NCBI RefSeq assembly: GCF_015644725.1
Contig: NZ_CP064795.1
Coordinates: 149,501 to 213,500, forward strand
Reading direction: 5' to 3'
Length of the DNA: 64,000 nt
From: Salinimonas marina
GTDB lineage: Bacteria; Pseudomonadota; Gammaproteobacteria; Enterobacterales; Alteromonadaceae
Made by a program: the position numbers and the translations under genes. Within the stretch, counting starts at the first letter, position 1; each line of letters opens with the position of its first letter. Under the pieces are notes generated by a model. That model worked only from the letters and a program-made list of their open reading frames with translations, did no database searches and was not told the origin of the DNA. Positions 9,812 through 18,058 of the stretch are shown piece by piece.

Positions 9812-10816
9812 TTAGTGCTTTAAATGATTGACCAGCCAGGCTTTGAATTGCCGGATGGTGGCTTCGTCAAGCGTACCTAAAGGCCCCCGGGCGTGCTCTT
9901 CAATGTAGTGATATTGGTCAGGCTCGTGATTGAACACATAATGATCAAACAGCGCCTGCCAAGCCTTGCGCTCGTGAGCGGGTAACTGGGCCAGGGTGAG
10001 TAGCGCATGATATAGCGTATTTTCGCTGCGACCGATAAAGGCCGGGACATCGCGCCACCAGAAATTAACCAGCATATTCACCGCTTCCGTACCTTCAATA
10101 TGATGCCACCACATTGACGGAATATATAACGCATCGCCGGGGTGCAGCTCAACCGTATAGGCATTGTTCAGCGCTTGCGCAAAGCGTGGAAACCGCTGAA
10201 AATCAGGTGCGGCAAAGTCCACCATACTGATGGCCTGCCCGGCGGGGGTCAGATGCAGCGGCCCGATATACAGATTCTTCACCTGCTCGGGCGCAAACAG
10301 GGTGACTTTACGCTTGCCTGCGGTCACACAAATAATGTTGTCAGGAACATCGTAATGGGCGGCAATACGACTTTTGTTGCCTATCCACAAGGTTGCCAGG
10401 GGATCGGCTTCGGCCAGTGCCAGGTTATTGTCTTGCAAAAAACCGGGCAGGCAGGTGTCAACGCTGGTGGAACCAATATACAACGAGTCGGGATGGATGT
10501 GCTCAGCCCGCTGTAACAGTTCATCCAGCACCTGGCTAAACGGCGCCCGATGGCGGGAAAAATTAAAGCCGGTCATGGTGCGGTTGTAAAACATTCTGCC
10601 GTCTTCGGCAAAAGGCAGGTGCATACAATCCACCTGCTTGCTGGCGTCAAATTGTTTTAAATAGGTGACCAATGCCTGATTACTGGTATGCGCGGCCTGA
10701 ACCACCGGCCAGTGGCTCACCAACCCCGGTAACACTCTTGGGCTATCCCAGGCCCGCAGTGCCGGTAATAAATCCTTGGCGGCGGGGCAGACTTCACGCA
10801 CAACCGGCTGGCTCAT
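9812..10816 (-). CDS. cupin-8/JmjC-domain protein
   Basis: A probable Fe(II)/2-oxoglutarate-type oxygenase fold of 334 residues. The JmjC/cupin-8 core shows the metal triad His154 and Asp156 (AAHYDVPDN) and His238/239 (PSMWWHHIEG), with HPGDALYIPSMWW typical of the family. Both ends of the domain are complete. The start ATG at 10816 lies immediately after the SapC stop codon, so the two genes are probably translationally coupled. The halogenase-like gene follows after 19 bases. Family members hydroxylate proteins or small molecules, and the substrate cannot be read from sequence. Co-occurrence with SapC, halogenase-like proteins and TonB receptors recurs in marine and Caulobacter/Xanthomonas-type bacteria (general knowledge). 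Confidence 0.82.
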   Translation of the reverse strand: MSQPVVREVCPAAKDLLPALRAWDSPRVLPGLVSHWPVVQAAHTSNQALVTYLKQFDASKQVDCMHLPFAEDGRMFYNRTMTGFNFSRHRAPFSQVLDELLQRAEHIHPDSLYIGSTSVDTCLPGFLQDNNLALAEADPLATLWIGNKSRIAAHYDVPDNIICVTAGKRKVTLFAPEQVKNLYIGPLHLTPAGQAISMVDFAAPDFQRFPRFAQALNNAYTVELHPGDALYIPSMWWHHIEGTEAVNMLVNFWWRDVPAFIGRSENTLYHALLTLAQLPAHERKAWQALFDHYVFNHEPDQYHYIEEHARGPLGTLDEATIRQFKAWLVNHLKH

Positions 10817-10817
10817 A

Positions 10818-11528
10818 TCAGGTTTCCCGACGGTCGGCGCGGCGTTGCATCAGGGTGTTAATTTGTGCCTGAGATGCCAGCAACATATACACAATTTCCA
10901 GCAGCCCCTGTTCGTGCAGTAAATTAAGCTGTTCGCCCCCTAAGGCCGCCAGGGCTTCTTCATTAATCGTGAAAAAGCCCGATAAGCGGTGGGGACTCTG
11001 CCCCGGCTGCTCAATATCCAGCACCATGGATTCAATCAGTTGCAGCTCGTCACACAGGTCCACCAGCAGCTGATGCTTGGGCTGATTTTCATGCAACGTG
11101 CTCAAAATATTACCGATATGATCGATATAGTCGGTATTACCCCCATGGGATAAAAATACCGGTTCGCCACTTTCTTCGCTGACGCTAGGATGATCCAGGT
11201 CGACATGAATCGACAGTTGTTCGCTGTCTGGGGTATTACGGCCAATCAAAAAGGGTCCCTTTTCTACCACCAGAGGTCGGTAAGGGGCATCCCACTGCCC
11301 GTCCTTAACATACACATTTTCACCGTTTTCCACGCCGGTAAGGGCCACCAGTTGGTAGGCACCCTGTTCGTTACGGGCAAACAGTAAAGGGTAGTGGGCC
11401 TGGGCCAGCCGGGCTTCGGCAGGATACACCGGAATACACATGGCCTGCTGATAGGGTTGGGCTACCAGCTCAGGCTTAATTTTAAGATTCTTGTGCTCAA
11501 CATTGTTCAGCAATACATGATTTGCCAT
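10818..11528 (-). CDS. SapC-family protein
   Basis: A 236-residue protein matching the SapC family (named from a Campylobacter S-layer locus; biochemical function unknown). It has no signal peptide or membrane segment. Recognisable stretches are YPLLFARNEQGAYQLVALTG, WDAPYRPLVVEKGPFLIG and the late RLSGFFTINEEALAAL segment. Two consecutive ATGs exist. The second is preferred because ggag lies five bases before it, against two for the first. The gene sits between halogenase-like copy 2, 30 bases upstream, and cupin-8 immediately downstream. In this context SapC proteins accompany TonB receptors for carbohydrate uptake. Any direct role in transport or surface modification is inference. Confidence 0.85.
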   Translation of the reverse strand: MANHVLLNNVEHKNLKIKPELVAQPYQQAMCIPVYPAEARLAQAHYPLLFARNEQGAYQLVALTGVENGENVYVKDGQWDAPYRPLVVEKGPFLIGRNTPDSEQLSIHVDLDHPSVSEESGEPVFLSHGGNTDYIDHIGNILSTLHENQPKHQLLVDLCDELQLIESMVLDIEQPGQSPHRLSGFFTINEEALAALGGEQLNLLHEQGLLEIVYMLLASQAQINTLMQRRADRRET

Positions 11529-11558
11529 CATTACTCCTTAGTGCTGCCGGCCTTTGCC

Positions 11559-13093
11559 TCAGCGCTGTTTAATATGGTCGATAAGCTGCCGGTTATCAGG
11601 CAGACCTGACAATAACTGGCGGCTTCGCTGGCGATTTTTCTGCACCCAGGCCTGAGCCTGGGAGTCCGCCGCCGGTGGATTTTTCGGGGTAAATCCCATA
11701 CCACACAAAATAAACCAATAACTGGCCAGCGGAAAAATTTCATCCTGATAACAAAAGTCATGCAGGGTGGGGCTACGATGTTGCCATAAACACAGCCAGT
11801 CATTGAGCTGCTCAGACGCGCTGCTATATTGGCTAACCGCACGCCAGTAGGCGCTATCACGCCGTTCGCTTAACACATAATGCAGTTTCAGAAAGTCGAT
11901 GACCCGCTGCCATTTTGCCACCATCGACTGGTTAAACTGACGTGCCAGTGGCGCCAGATCGTTATGACAGGCCGGCAGTTGGCTCGCCAGCTTGGCGGCA
12001 GCCAACTCTATCATGACCAGCGCGGATGCTTCCAAAGGTTCCAGAAAACCGGCCGAGCCGCCAATGGCGACACAGTTTTTAACCCAGGGCGTGAGTCGAT
12101 AGCCTGGCGTAAATGATAATTTTCGAATGCTGCTTTCTTCTACCGGGGCGGTCGTGGGATCGCGCTCAAGATAATCCAGCAAGGTGGCTCTGGCGGTGGC
12201 CTCATCACAATACTGGCTACTATAAACACAGCCGACGCCTTTGCGATGGGCAGGGCAATATCCCACAACCAGCCATTGGCATGGGCGGTAGAGTGGGTGT
12301 TGGAGGCAATGGCGGTGTGAGGCTCAGCATAACAAGCCTGCACCGCCAGGGCGCTGTCGTTGGGCAATACACCGGACTGGTTGTGCAATTCCACCTGATA
12401 ATGCTGGCCAATCAACTGGGCCGAAAAGCCACTGCAATCAATAAACAGGTCGCCGGCGATGGCCTGGGTATTGTCGGCCAGTGCCTCAATCTGCCCTGAG
12501 TTATTCGTCACAATCTGGCCAACATGCATGGTGACGAGTTTTACGCCGAGGTGCTGCTGACAATGTTGCTTTAGCACATCGGCAAATTTATGTGCATCCA
12601 GATGATAGCCATAATTGGCCACTGCCGCATAATCAGGGGTTTGGGGTTGTTTAGGCGCTTTACCCGCCTCACTGAGTACCGGATGAGCGGTAAACATCTC
12701 AGCAAATGAGCCTTGTTCGCGATGGTTCGCCCACCAGGCCATAGGGTCGGTGTCGAACATACCGGCGGGAAGATCGAATGGATGATAGTAGGTGTCGTTG
12801 CCGTTGGTATGCCGCCACTGTTTAAAGCAGGTACCTTGCTTAAAGGATGCATCGCACTGACGAATCACCGTGGCTTCATCAAGACCAATTTTTCGCAAGG
12901 TGTCGCGCATGGTCGGCCAGGTGCCTTCACCCACGCCTAAAATACCCACATTCGGCGATTCAACCAAAGTGATGCGCACGTTGCGCGATTTGACCGCGGC
13001 AGAAGCGGCGAGGATAGCGGCGGTCAACCAGCCGGCCGCGCCGCCGCCCATAATGACTACAGACTGTATTGCCGGGGAGTTTTGGTGCACCAC
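11559..13093 (-). CDS. tryptophan halogenase-family flavoprotein (copy 2, one frameshift)
   Basis: A second, divergent member of the PrnA-like family. The reading frame breaks at the G3 run 12248-12250, where frame one leaves GWLWDIALP and the next frame continues HRKGVGCVYSSQYCDE. One added base restores about 511 residues. Counted from the proposed start, it shows GGGAAGW (16-22), GVGEGTWP (53-60) and Lys85 in CDASFKQGT. WLWDIA is a WxWxI motif in which the usual Pro is Ala. Glu in GFLEPLEASA is also present. The start is uncertain: GTG at 13093 with aggg five bases upstream is preferred over a TTG at 13141. It is the first gene after the TonB receptor, separated by a strong hairpin. The break is probably a sequencing error. 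Confidence 0.8.
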
Positions 13094-13200
13094 ATTTGCC
13101 CTGTCAACGCTCTCGGCAAGCGCCAAGAAAAGAAAAAACAATTTTAAAGAAACCGCCGCGACTATGCAGCCGTTTGTTTAAAATGATTTTTTTCAGGATA

Positions 13201-13234
13201 AATACCGCGCGGCCAGCGATGGCCCCGCGGTATT
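13201..13234 (-). other. intercistronic hairpin after the TonB receptor gene
   Basis: The inverted repeat aataccgcg-c-ggcc / ggcc-c-cgcggtatt has one mismatched pair and a six-base loop. It lies 26 bases after the receptor stop codon and before the halogenase-like gene. On the minus strand tatcctgaaaaaaat follows, not a T-run. A partial stop or RNA-stabilising element that makes more receptor than downstream enzyme is the likeliest reading (inference). Confidence 0.65.
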
Positions 13235-13259
13235 GAAGGAAATAAATCCGTTTAACAGC

Positions 13260-16220
13260 CTACCAGAAATTGTAACGCAAGCCGATATTATAACGGGGTT
13301 CCTGGTCGGTAATATTGACCACCATGTTAGGGTGACGGGCGTGTGCACGCTGGTATTCGCCGGTGACATTAATGCCTTCCACAAATACCTCTAGCTGATC
13401 ATTCACCTGATAACGCACATTCACATCCAGCTGATCGTAGGCTTCCACGTAGGTCGGGTTCTGGTTACCGTTACCATCTACCGTGGCTGATAAGAACTTA
13501 TCACGCCAGTTCCAGGCAGCACGGACTTCCCAGCCGTCCATTTCATAGAACAACACCGCATTGGCCGTGTCGCTTAGCCCCAGCAATACAAACTGGGTTT
13601 CGGTGCTGTAGTTGTCATATTCAACATCACCATCCACCATGGTGTAGTTGATCACGGTACCAAAGCCGCTGTCGCCAAATAAATGCTGTACCGCAAACTC
13701 CATGCCGTCTACCGAGCGACTGGTATCGGAATTAACAGACTGATTGATGGTGATCGGTAGCACGGGATCTTCGCCATCGATGCCCACAATTTCGCCGGCT
13801 TCGTTGGTATAGCCCTGGTCGAAGAAGTACTGGCGAATTGCTGCGGCCTCGTCACCTACCTCGGCGATGGCTTCATTATAACGCGGCCCACCAACCGGAG
13901 TGGATACATCAAATGGAGTATCAACAAACGTCTTTACACCGATAAAGTTGTCTACTTTCTTATCAAAGTAACCAACTGAGACATAGCTGCCTTCGCCATA
14001 ATAATACTCGGTTGAAATATCGATATTGGTCGACTCGAAGGGTTGCAGGTTAGGGTTTCCAAGTTGAGCAAAACCACCATCAAATCTAGCGCCCAGGTTT
14101 AAGGTCAAACCACCCTGAAGATCGGCATAGCCAGGTCGTGTAATGGTTTCACTATAAGACGCACGCACAAACCAGTCTTCAACCAATTCCAACTTGAAAT
14201 CCACGGACGGAAGAAAATGATCGTAGCCACCTTTCATTGAGGTGAAGTCAGACGCGCCCTGAACTTCCACAATTGAAAATTCGTTTTCCCCTGACCAGCG
14301 TAAGTAATCTACTACTGGGATTCTTGCTTCAGAATCCACCTCTGTGTCTTCGTAGCGAGCACCCACCGATAACCAGGCCGGCATATCACCAATATCAAAC
14401 TGCATATTTGCCTGAGCGTACGCAGCCCACTGGGTCTCAACGATTTCACGGTCAGTGGTAAAATTAGGATCCATACACAATTCAGTGCCACAAGGACTGA
14501 TGGTTTCGTCATTGGCTGCCGCAATCGATGATATCGCACTGATCAAATCACCCATGCTGGACGCATAATAAAATGGTTCCATTTCGGCGGCATTGCTGCC
14601 TAAGGTGTCATCAAAGCGACCAGGAAGATCCTGTTGCAGGAAAATATCATCCGGATAATCTTCCGCTGTGCCATAACCACCCCAGGTATCACGTTGCGCT
14701 ACCGAGTAAGCAGAGCGGTTTTTCACTTCGATGCCCGATAAACCAAAATCGATGCTGGTGATGATACCTTCATCTAAATAATAGTTACCGCGAAATTGTA
14801 GCTGGTCAATCTCAGACTTCATAAAGCTGTTTCGGAATGAGCTACCTGAGGTACTCATCAGCGCCGGATCCAGGCCATTTACGCCCTCGGCGAAACGAAT
14901 GTCCATCACTGGGAAGTCTTGGGTATAATCCACTTCGGTTTGAGCACGTTCAAACTGGACCGCACTGACCACGTTGTTGCTGCCCAGGTCATTTTCAGGA
15001 CCGGCTTCGGCAGTTGAGGTGTGGAAATCCAGCTCTAAAGTCAGATTATCAGAGGCCAGCCATTCAATGTTGGCACCCAGTGATTTGTTTTCATTAACGG
15101 TGGTGTAATCGCTGGTACCCAGGCCCACATCACAACAGGTATTATCAGCATAAATCAATGGTCCGATAACTGAGCCCGGTTCATTGGTACCTTCGGTATA
15201 GGCGCCATAAGCCGGAACGCCGTTAAACCAGGTCGACAATTGCTGACGCATGGTTTGGGTTTCCAGCTCTGAATAGGTGTAATCCAGGGTGGCGGTTACA
15301 TCATCCACTGGACGATATTGTAAGGTCAGCTGACCATTGGTGCGGGTCCGGCGAACTTCGTTAAAGTTATAGGCCAAGTTACGAGGTACTGCGTACAGGT
15401 CATTTTCACCCGGCAGGCCGGTAAAGCTGCCATCACGAGGCAGGGAACCCCAGTCGCCACCATCACCTCTGATGGTGTACCAGCCATTGCCGGTTTCAGC
15501 CTGAGCAGAACCACTGTCACGCTCCTGATAGGAACCGATAATCTGCACACCAAACTTATCGTCATTAAATGTCTGGCTGTAAATACCTGAAACTTCCGGG
15601 GTAATGCTATCACCGGTTTCCGTGGAGTTGTCGATGACGCCTTTTAAGCCAACACTGGCTTTTTTACCGGGATTACTTAGTGGCTTTGCGGTTACCAGGT
15701 TCACTGTAGAACCGATACCGCCGGTCGGCTGATTAGCCAGACTGGTTTTGTACACTTCAACCGCAGCTACGCCTTCTGAAGCCAGGTTGCCAAAATCATA
15801 AGAGCGTGAGGATGAAGCACTGGTGGCTTCAATATTCGCCGCCGGCATCTGACGACCATTCAACGTCACCAGGTTGTAATCAGGACCAAAACCACGGACG
15901 GTAATGCGGCTACCTTCGCCATTGCTACGGTCGATGGCAACACCGGTGATACGTTGTAGCGACTCCGCCAGGTTGGTATCCGGAAATTTACCTATATCTT
16001 CAGCAGAGATAGCATCAACCACGCCTGATGCGGCTTTTTTGGTCAGCATCGATTTGGTCAGACTTTCGCGAATCCCGCTTACTTCGATAACTTCGAAGTT
16101 ACCAGCCTGAATATCTTTTTCTTCAGTTTCTTGGGCCAGTGCAGGGTAAGAGGCGACCGCGCCCATCACTAACGACAGACACGATGCAATTCGTGTTTTT
16201 GAGAATGTGTGTGTTTTCAT
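13260..16220 (-). CDS. TonB-dependent receptor, carbohydrate type (TIGR01782-like)
   Basis: A large outer-membrane receptor of 986 residues. The signal peptide MKTHTFSKTRIASCL... ends near PALAQ (about residue 30). A segment EVIEVSGIRESL resembles the TonB box and entry to the plug. SAEDIGKFPDTNLAESLQ and RITVRGFGPDYNLVTLNG are signatures of the Xanthomonas/Caulobacter receptor class. The barrel ends in RYNIGLRYNFW. An upstream in-frame ATG would add 11 residues; the start at 16220 is chosen because the signal peptide then begins cleanly after ggggaaacc. It heads the operon with halogenase-like, SapC and cupin-8 genes, divergent from a sugar permease and GH3 glucosidase. Uptake of a beta-gluco-oligosaccharide is the likely role (inference). 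Confidence 0.9.
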   Translation of the reverse strand: MKTHTFSKTRIASCLSLVMGAVASYPALAQETEEKDIQAGNFEVIEVSGIRESLTKSMLTKKAASGVVDAISAEDIGKFPDTNLAESLQRITGVAIDRSNGEGSRITVRGFGPDYNLVTLNGRQMPAANIEATSASSSRSYDFGNLASEGVAAVEVYKTSLANQPTGGIGSTVNLVTAKPLSNPGKKASVGLKGVIDNSTETGDSITPEVSGIYSQTFNDDKFGVQIIGSYQERDSGSAQAETGNGWYTIRGDGGDWGSLPRDGSFTGLPGENDLYAVPRNLAYNFNEVRRTRTNGQLTLQYRPVDDVTATLDYTYSELETQTMRQQLSTWFNGVPAYGAYTEGTNEPGSVIGPLIYADNTCCDVGLGTSDYTTVNENKSLGANIEWLASDNLTLELDFHTSTAEAGPENDLGSNNVVSAVQFERAQTEVDYTQDFPVMDIRFAEGVNGLDPALMSTSGSSFRNSFMKSEIDQLQFRGNYYLDEGIITSIDFGLSGIEVKNRSAYSVAQRDTWGGYGTAEDYPDDIFLQQDLPGRFDDTLGSNAAEMEPFYYASSMGDLISAISSIAAANDETISPCGTELCMDPNFTTDREIVETQWAAYAQANMQFDIGDMPAWLSVGARYEDTEVDSEARIPVVDYLRWSGENEFSIVEVQGASDFTSMKGGYDHFLPSVDFKLELVEDWFVRASYSETITRPGYADLQGGLTLNLGARFDGGFAQLGNPNLQPFESTNIDISTEYYYGEGSYVSVGYFDKKVDNFIGVKTFVDTPFDVSTPVGGPRYNEAIAEVGDEAAAIRQYFFDQGYTNEAGEIVGIDGEDPVLPITINQSVNSDTSRSVDGMEFAVQHLFGDSGFGTVINYTMVDGDVEYDNYSTETQFVLLGLSDTANAVLFYEMDGWEVRAAWNWRDKFLSATVDGNGNQNPTYVEAYDQLDVNVRYQVNDQLEVFVEGINVTGEYQRAHARHPNMVVNITDQEPRYNIGLRYNFW

Positions 16221-16396
16221 TGGTTTCCCCAGCCTTATGAATAACATCGCCAACTATGAAGCGCCTTCATAAGCGGTTGAATCAATTCAACCAAGCCAGA
16301 CTTACTGCTGTTTTTAAAGCCCGACTCTTATTATTGAAGGTTTCATGTTCGCGACGCAGATATAAAAAAACGCTTACGAGCCTGATGAAATAATTC

Positions 16397-16410
16397 TGTA
16401 AGCGCTTTCA
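16397..16410. promoter_or_regulatory. LacI-family operator-like palindrome, receptor side
   Basis: TGTAAGCGCTTTCA is a 14-base palindrome with one mismatched pair and the AAGCGCTT core typical of LacI-family operators. It lies about 180 bases upstream of the TonB receptor start. A partial related sequence, aaaacgcttacg, occurs at 16366-16377. The LacI regulator at 7188-8189 is the candidate binder. Confidence 0.55.
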
Positions 16411-16673
16411 TAATACTTTACGAAGATGTTATATGTAATGCAAGTGTTTTTAATTTGTTAACCCTTAAGTGGTAAGGAATTGAGCAGCTATTATATAGTT
16501 CACAAAGTGAGATTTCGCCACTTCTTGCTGTTTAATTAATGTTCACTCATGTCAGGGCTGACGCCGCTTTCAACTGATTGTTATGTATACAACAGCCCAC
16601 CGAAACGACTTTGAGCGAGGTTGTTACTTAATTTTTTTAAGGTTGGTTCAAATAACCAAAAAATTAACACTGC

Positions 16674-16695
16674 AAAATGTAAGCGCTTGCATTTT
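16674..16695. promoter_or_regulatory. LacI-family operator-like palindrome, permease side
   Basis: A 22-base palindrome centred on AAGCGCTT, with arms AAAATG and CATTTT and one mismatched pair (10 of 11 pairs match). It lies about 120 bases upstream of the sugar permease start. It shares its core with the site at 16397. The 16221-16813 gap contains no gene and is the shared control region of the two divergent transcription units. Confidence 0.65.
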
Positions 16696-16813
16696 GGACG
16701 AGTCACACTATACTGCCTACACGCCATTAACACCCATAATCAGAATGTACATAAGCCTGTGACAATATTGTTTCTGGGTCGGTTACATTATTCATTACAG
16801 AGGCAGCAACTAT

Positions 16814-18058
16814 ATGAGCATTCAGGCCCAGACCGCCGCGCCTGCGCAGCCGTCGACTACGCGATTTGCCTTGTGGGCATTAACCTCACTGTTTTTTATG
16901 TGGGGCTTCATTACCGCCATGAACGATGTGCTTATTCCGCACCTCAAGTCGTTATTTGCCTTAAGCTACACCCAGGCTATGCTGGTTCAGTTCTGCTTTT
17001 TTGGTGCTTACTTTCTGGTGTCGATACCGGCCGGTAAGCTGGTCAGTAAAATTGGCTATCAAAAAGGCATCGCCGTGGGGTTGACCACGGCGGCCATTGG
17101 CTGTGTGATGTTTATTCCTTCGGCACTGTTTGCGCAGTACAGTATGTTCCTGGCCTCCTTATTTGTATTAGCCAGCGGGGTGACCGTACTGCAGGTAGCG
17201 GCCAACCCGCTGGTGACTGTTATGGGCGATCCGGATACCGCCTCTAGCCGGTTGACCATGACCCAGGCATTCAACTCCTTAGGAACCACTGTAGCGCCGA
17301 TTATTGGTGGCATGTTGTTGTTTTCCTCTCACGGCGAGGTCGTAGAGACCCGGGCCGACTCGGTTATTCTGCCGTATCTGGCCCTGGCAGCAACATTATT
17401 GGTTATCGCCGTAGTGATGCTGAAAATCGCCATGCCGACCCCACCCAAAGACGACTCAGCATTGCCCACCAGCACCGACAGTTCGGTGCTTAAACATCGC
17501 CATCTGGCCTTGGGCGTTATCGGTCTGTTTACTTATGTGGGCGCCGAAGTCGCCATCGGCAGCTTTCTGGTAAATTATCTGGGCCTGGAAAATGTCATGG
17601 GCATGGGCGAGAGCCAGGCCGCAAAATATATTGCCTATTACTGGGGCGGGGCGATGGTAGGCCGGTTTATCGGCGCTGTCGTCATGCAAAAAGTTTCACC
17701 AGGAAAACTATTGGCGTTTAACAGCGCAGTATCCTGCGGTTTGATCATCCTGTCAGTGTCCAGCGATGGGTTACTGGCCATGTGGAGCATCCTGGCAGTA
17801 GGTTTATGCAACTCCATTATGTTCCCCACCATCTTCAGTCTGGCCCTGAAGGGGCTTGGACCGCAGACCGCGCAGGGTTCAGGTATGCTGTGCCTGGCTA
17901 TTGTCGGCGGTGCTATTGTACCCCTGGCGCAAGGCGCACTGGCCGATACCCTGGGTTTACAACTATCCTTTTTATTGCCCGTAATTTGTTACCTTTATAT
18001 TGCCTACTACGGTCTGGTAGGCTCCAAACCGGTTGTCACCAAGGAGAACCACTCATGA
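16814..18058 (+). CDS. sugar MFS transporter, FucP/GluP type
   Basis: An inner-membrane proton-coupled sugar permease of 414 residues with about 12 hydrophobic helices. Family features: [19 protein letters not shown] in helix 1 (the FucP/GluP signature), [19 protein letters not shown], the [10 protein letters not shown] region and the half-repeat [15 protein letters not shown]. This family imports glucose, galactose or fucose. Its stop overlaps the GH3 start by ATGA, so the two are translationally coupled. The permease probably imports the monosaccharide released by the enzyme. An AAGCGCTT operator-like palindrome lies upstream, and the divergent neighbour is the TonB receptor. Confidence 0.9.
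   Translation: MSIQAQTAAPAQPSTTRFALWALTSLFFMWGFITAMNDVLIPHLKSLFALSYTQAMLVQFCFFGAYFLVSIPAGKLVSKIGYQKGIAVGLTTAAIGCVMFIPSALFAQYSMFLASLFVLASGVTVLQVAANPLVTVMGDPDTASSRLTMTQAFNSLGTTVAPIIGGMLLFSSHGEVVETRADSVILPYLALAATLLVIAVVMLKIAMPTPPKDDSALPTSTDSSVLKHRHLALGVIGLFTYVGAEVAIGSFLVNYLGLENVMGMGESQAAKYIAYYWGGAMVGRFIGAVVMQKVSPGKLLAFNSAVSCGLIILSVSSDGLLAMWSILAVGLCNSIMFPTIFSLALKGLGPQTAQGSGMLCLAIVGGAIVPLAQGALADTLGLQLSFLLPVICYLYIAYYGLVGSKPVVTKENHS

Noticed and set aside
17782..18054. In-frame 91-codon extension of the GH3 gene upstream of 18055
   Set aside because: It overlaps the well-supported permease gene in another frame. The lipoprotein signal peptide with its own ribosome binding site starts at 18055.
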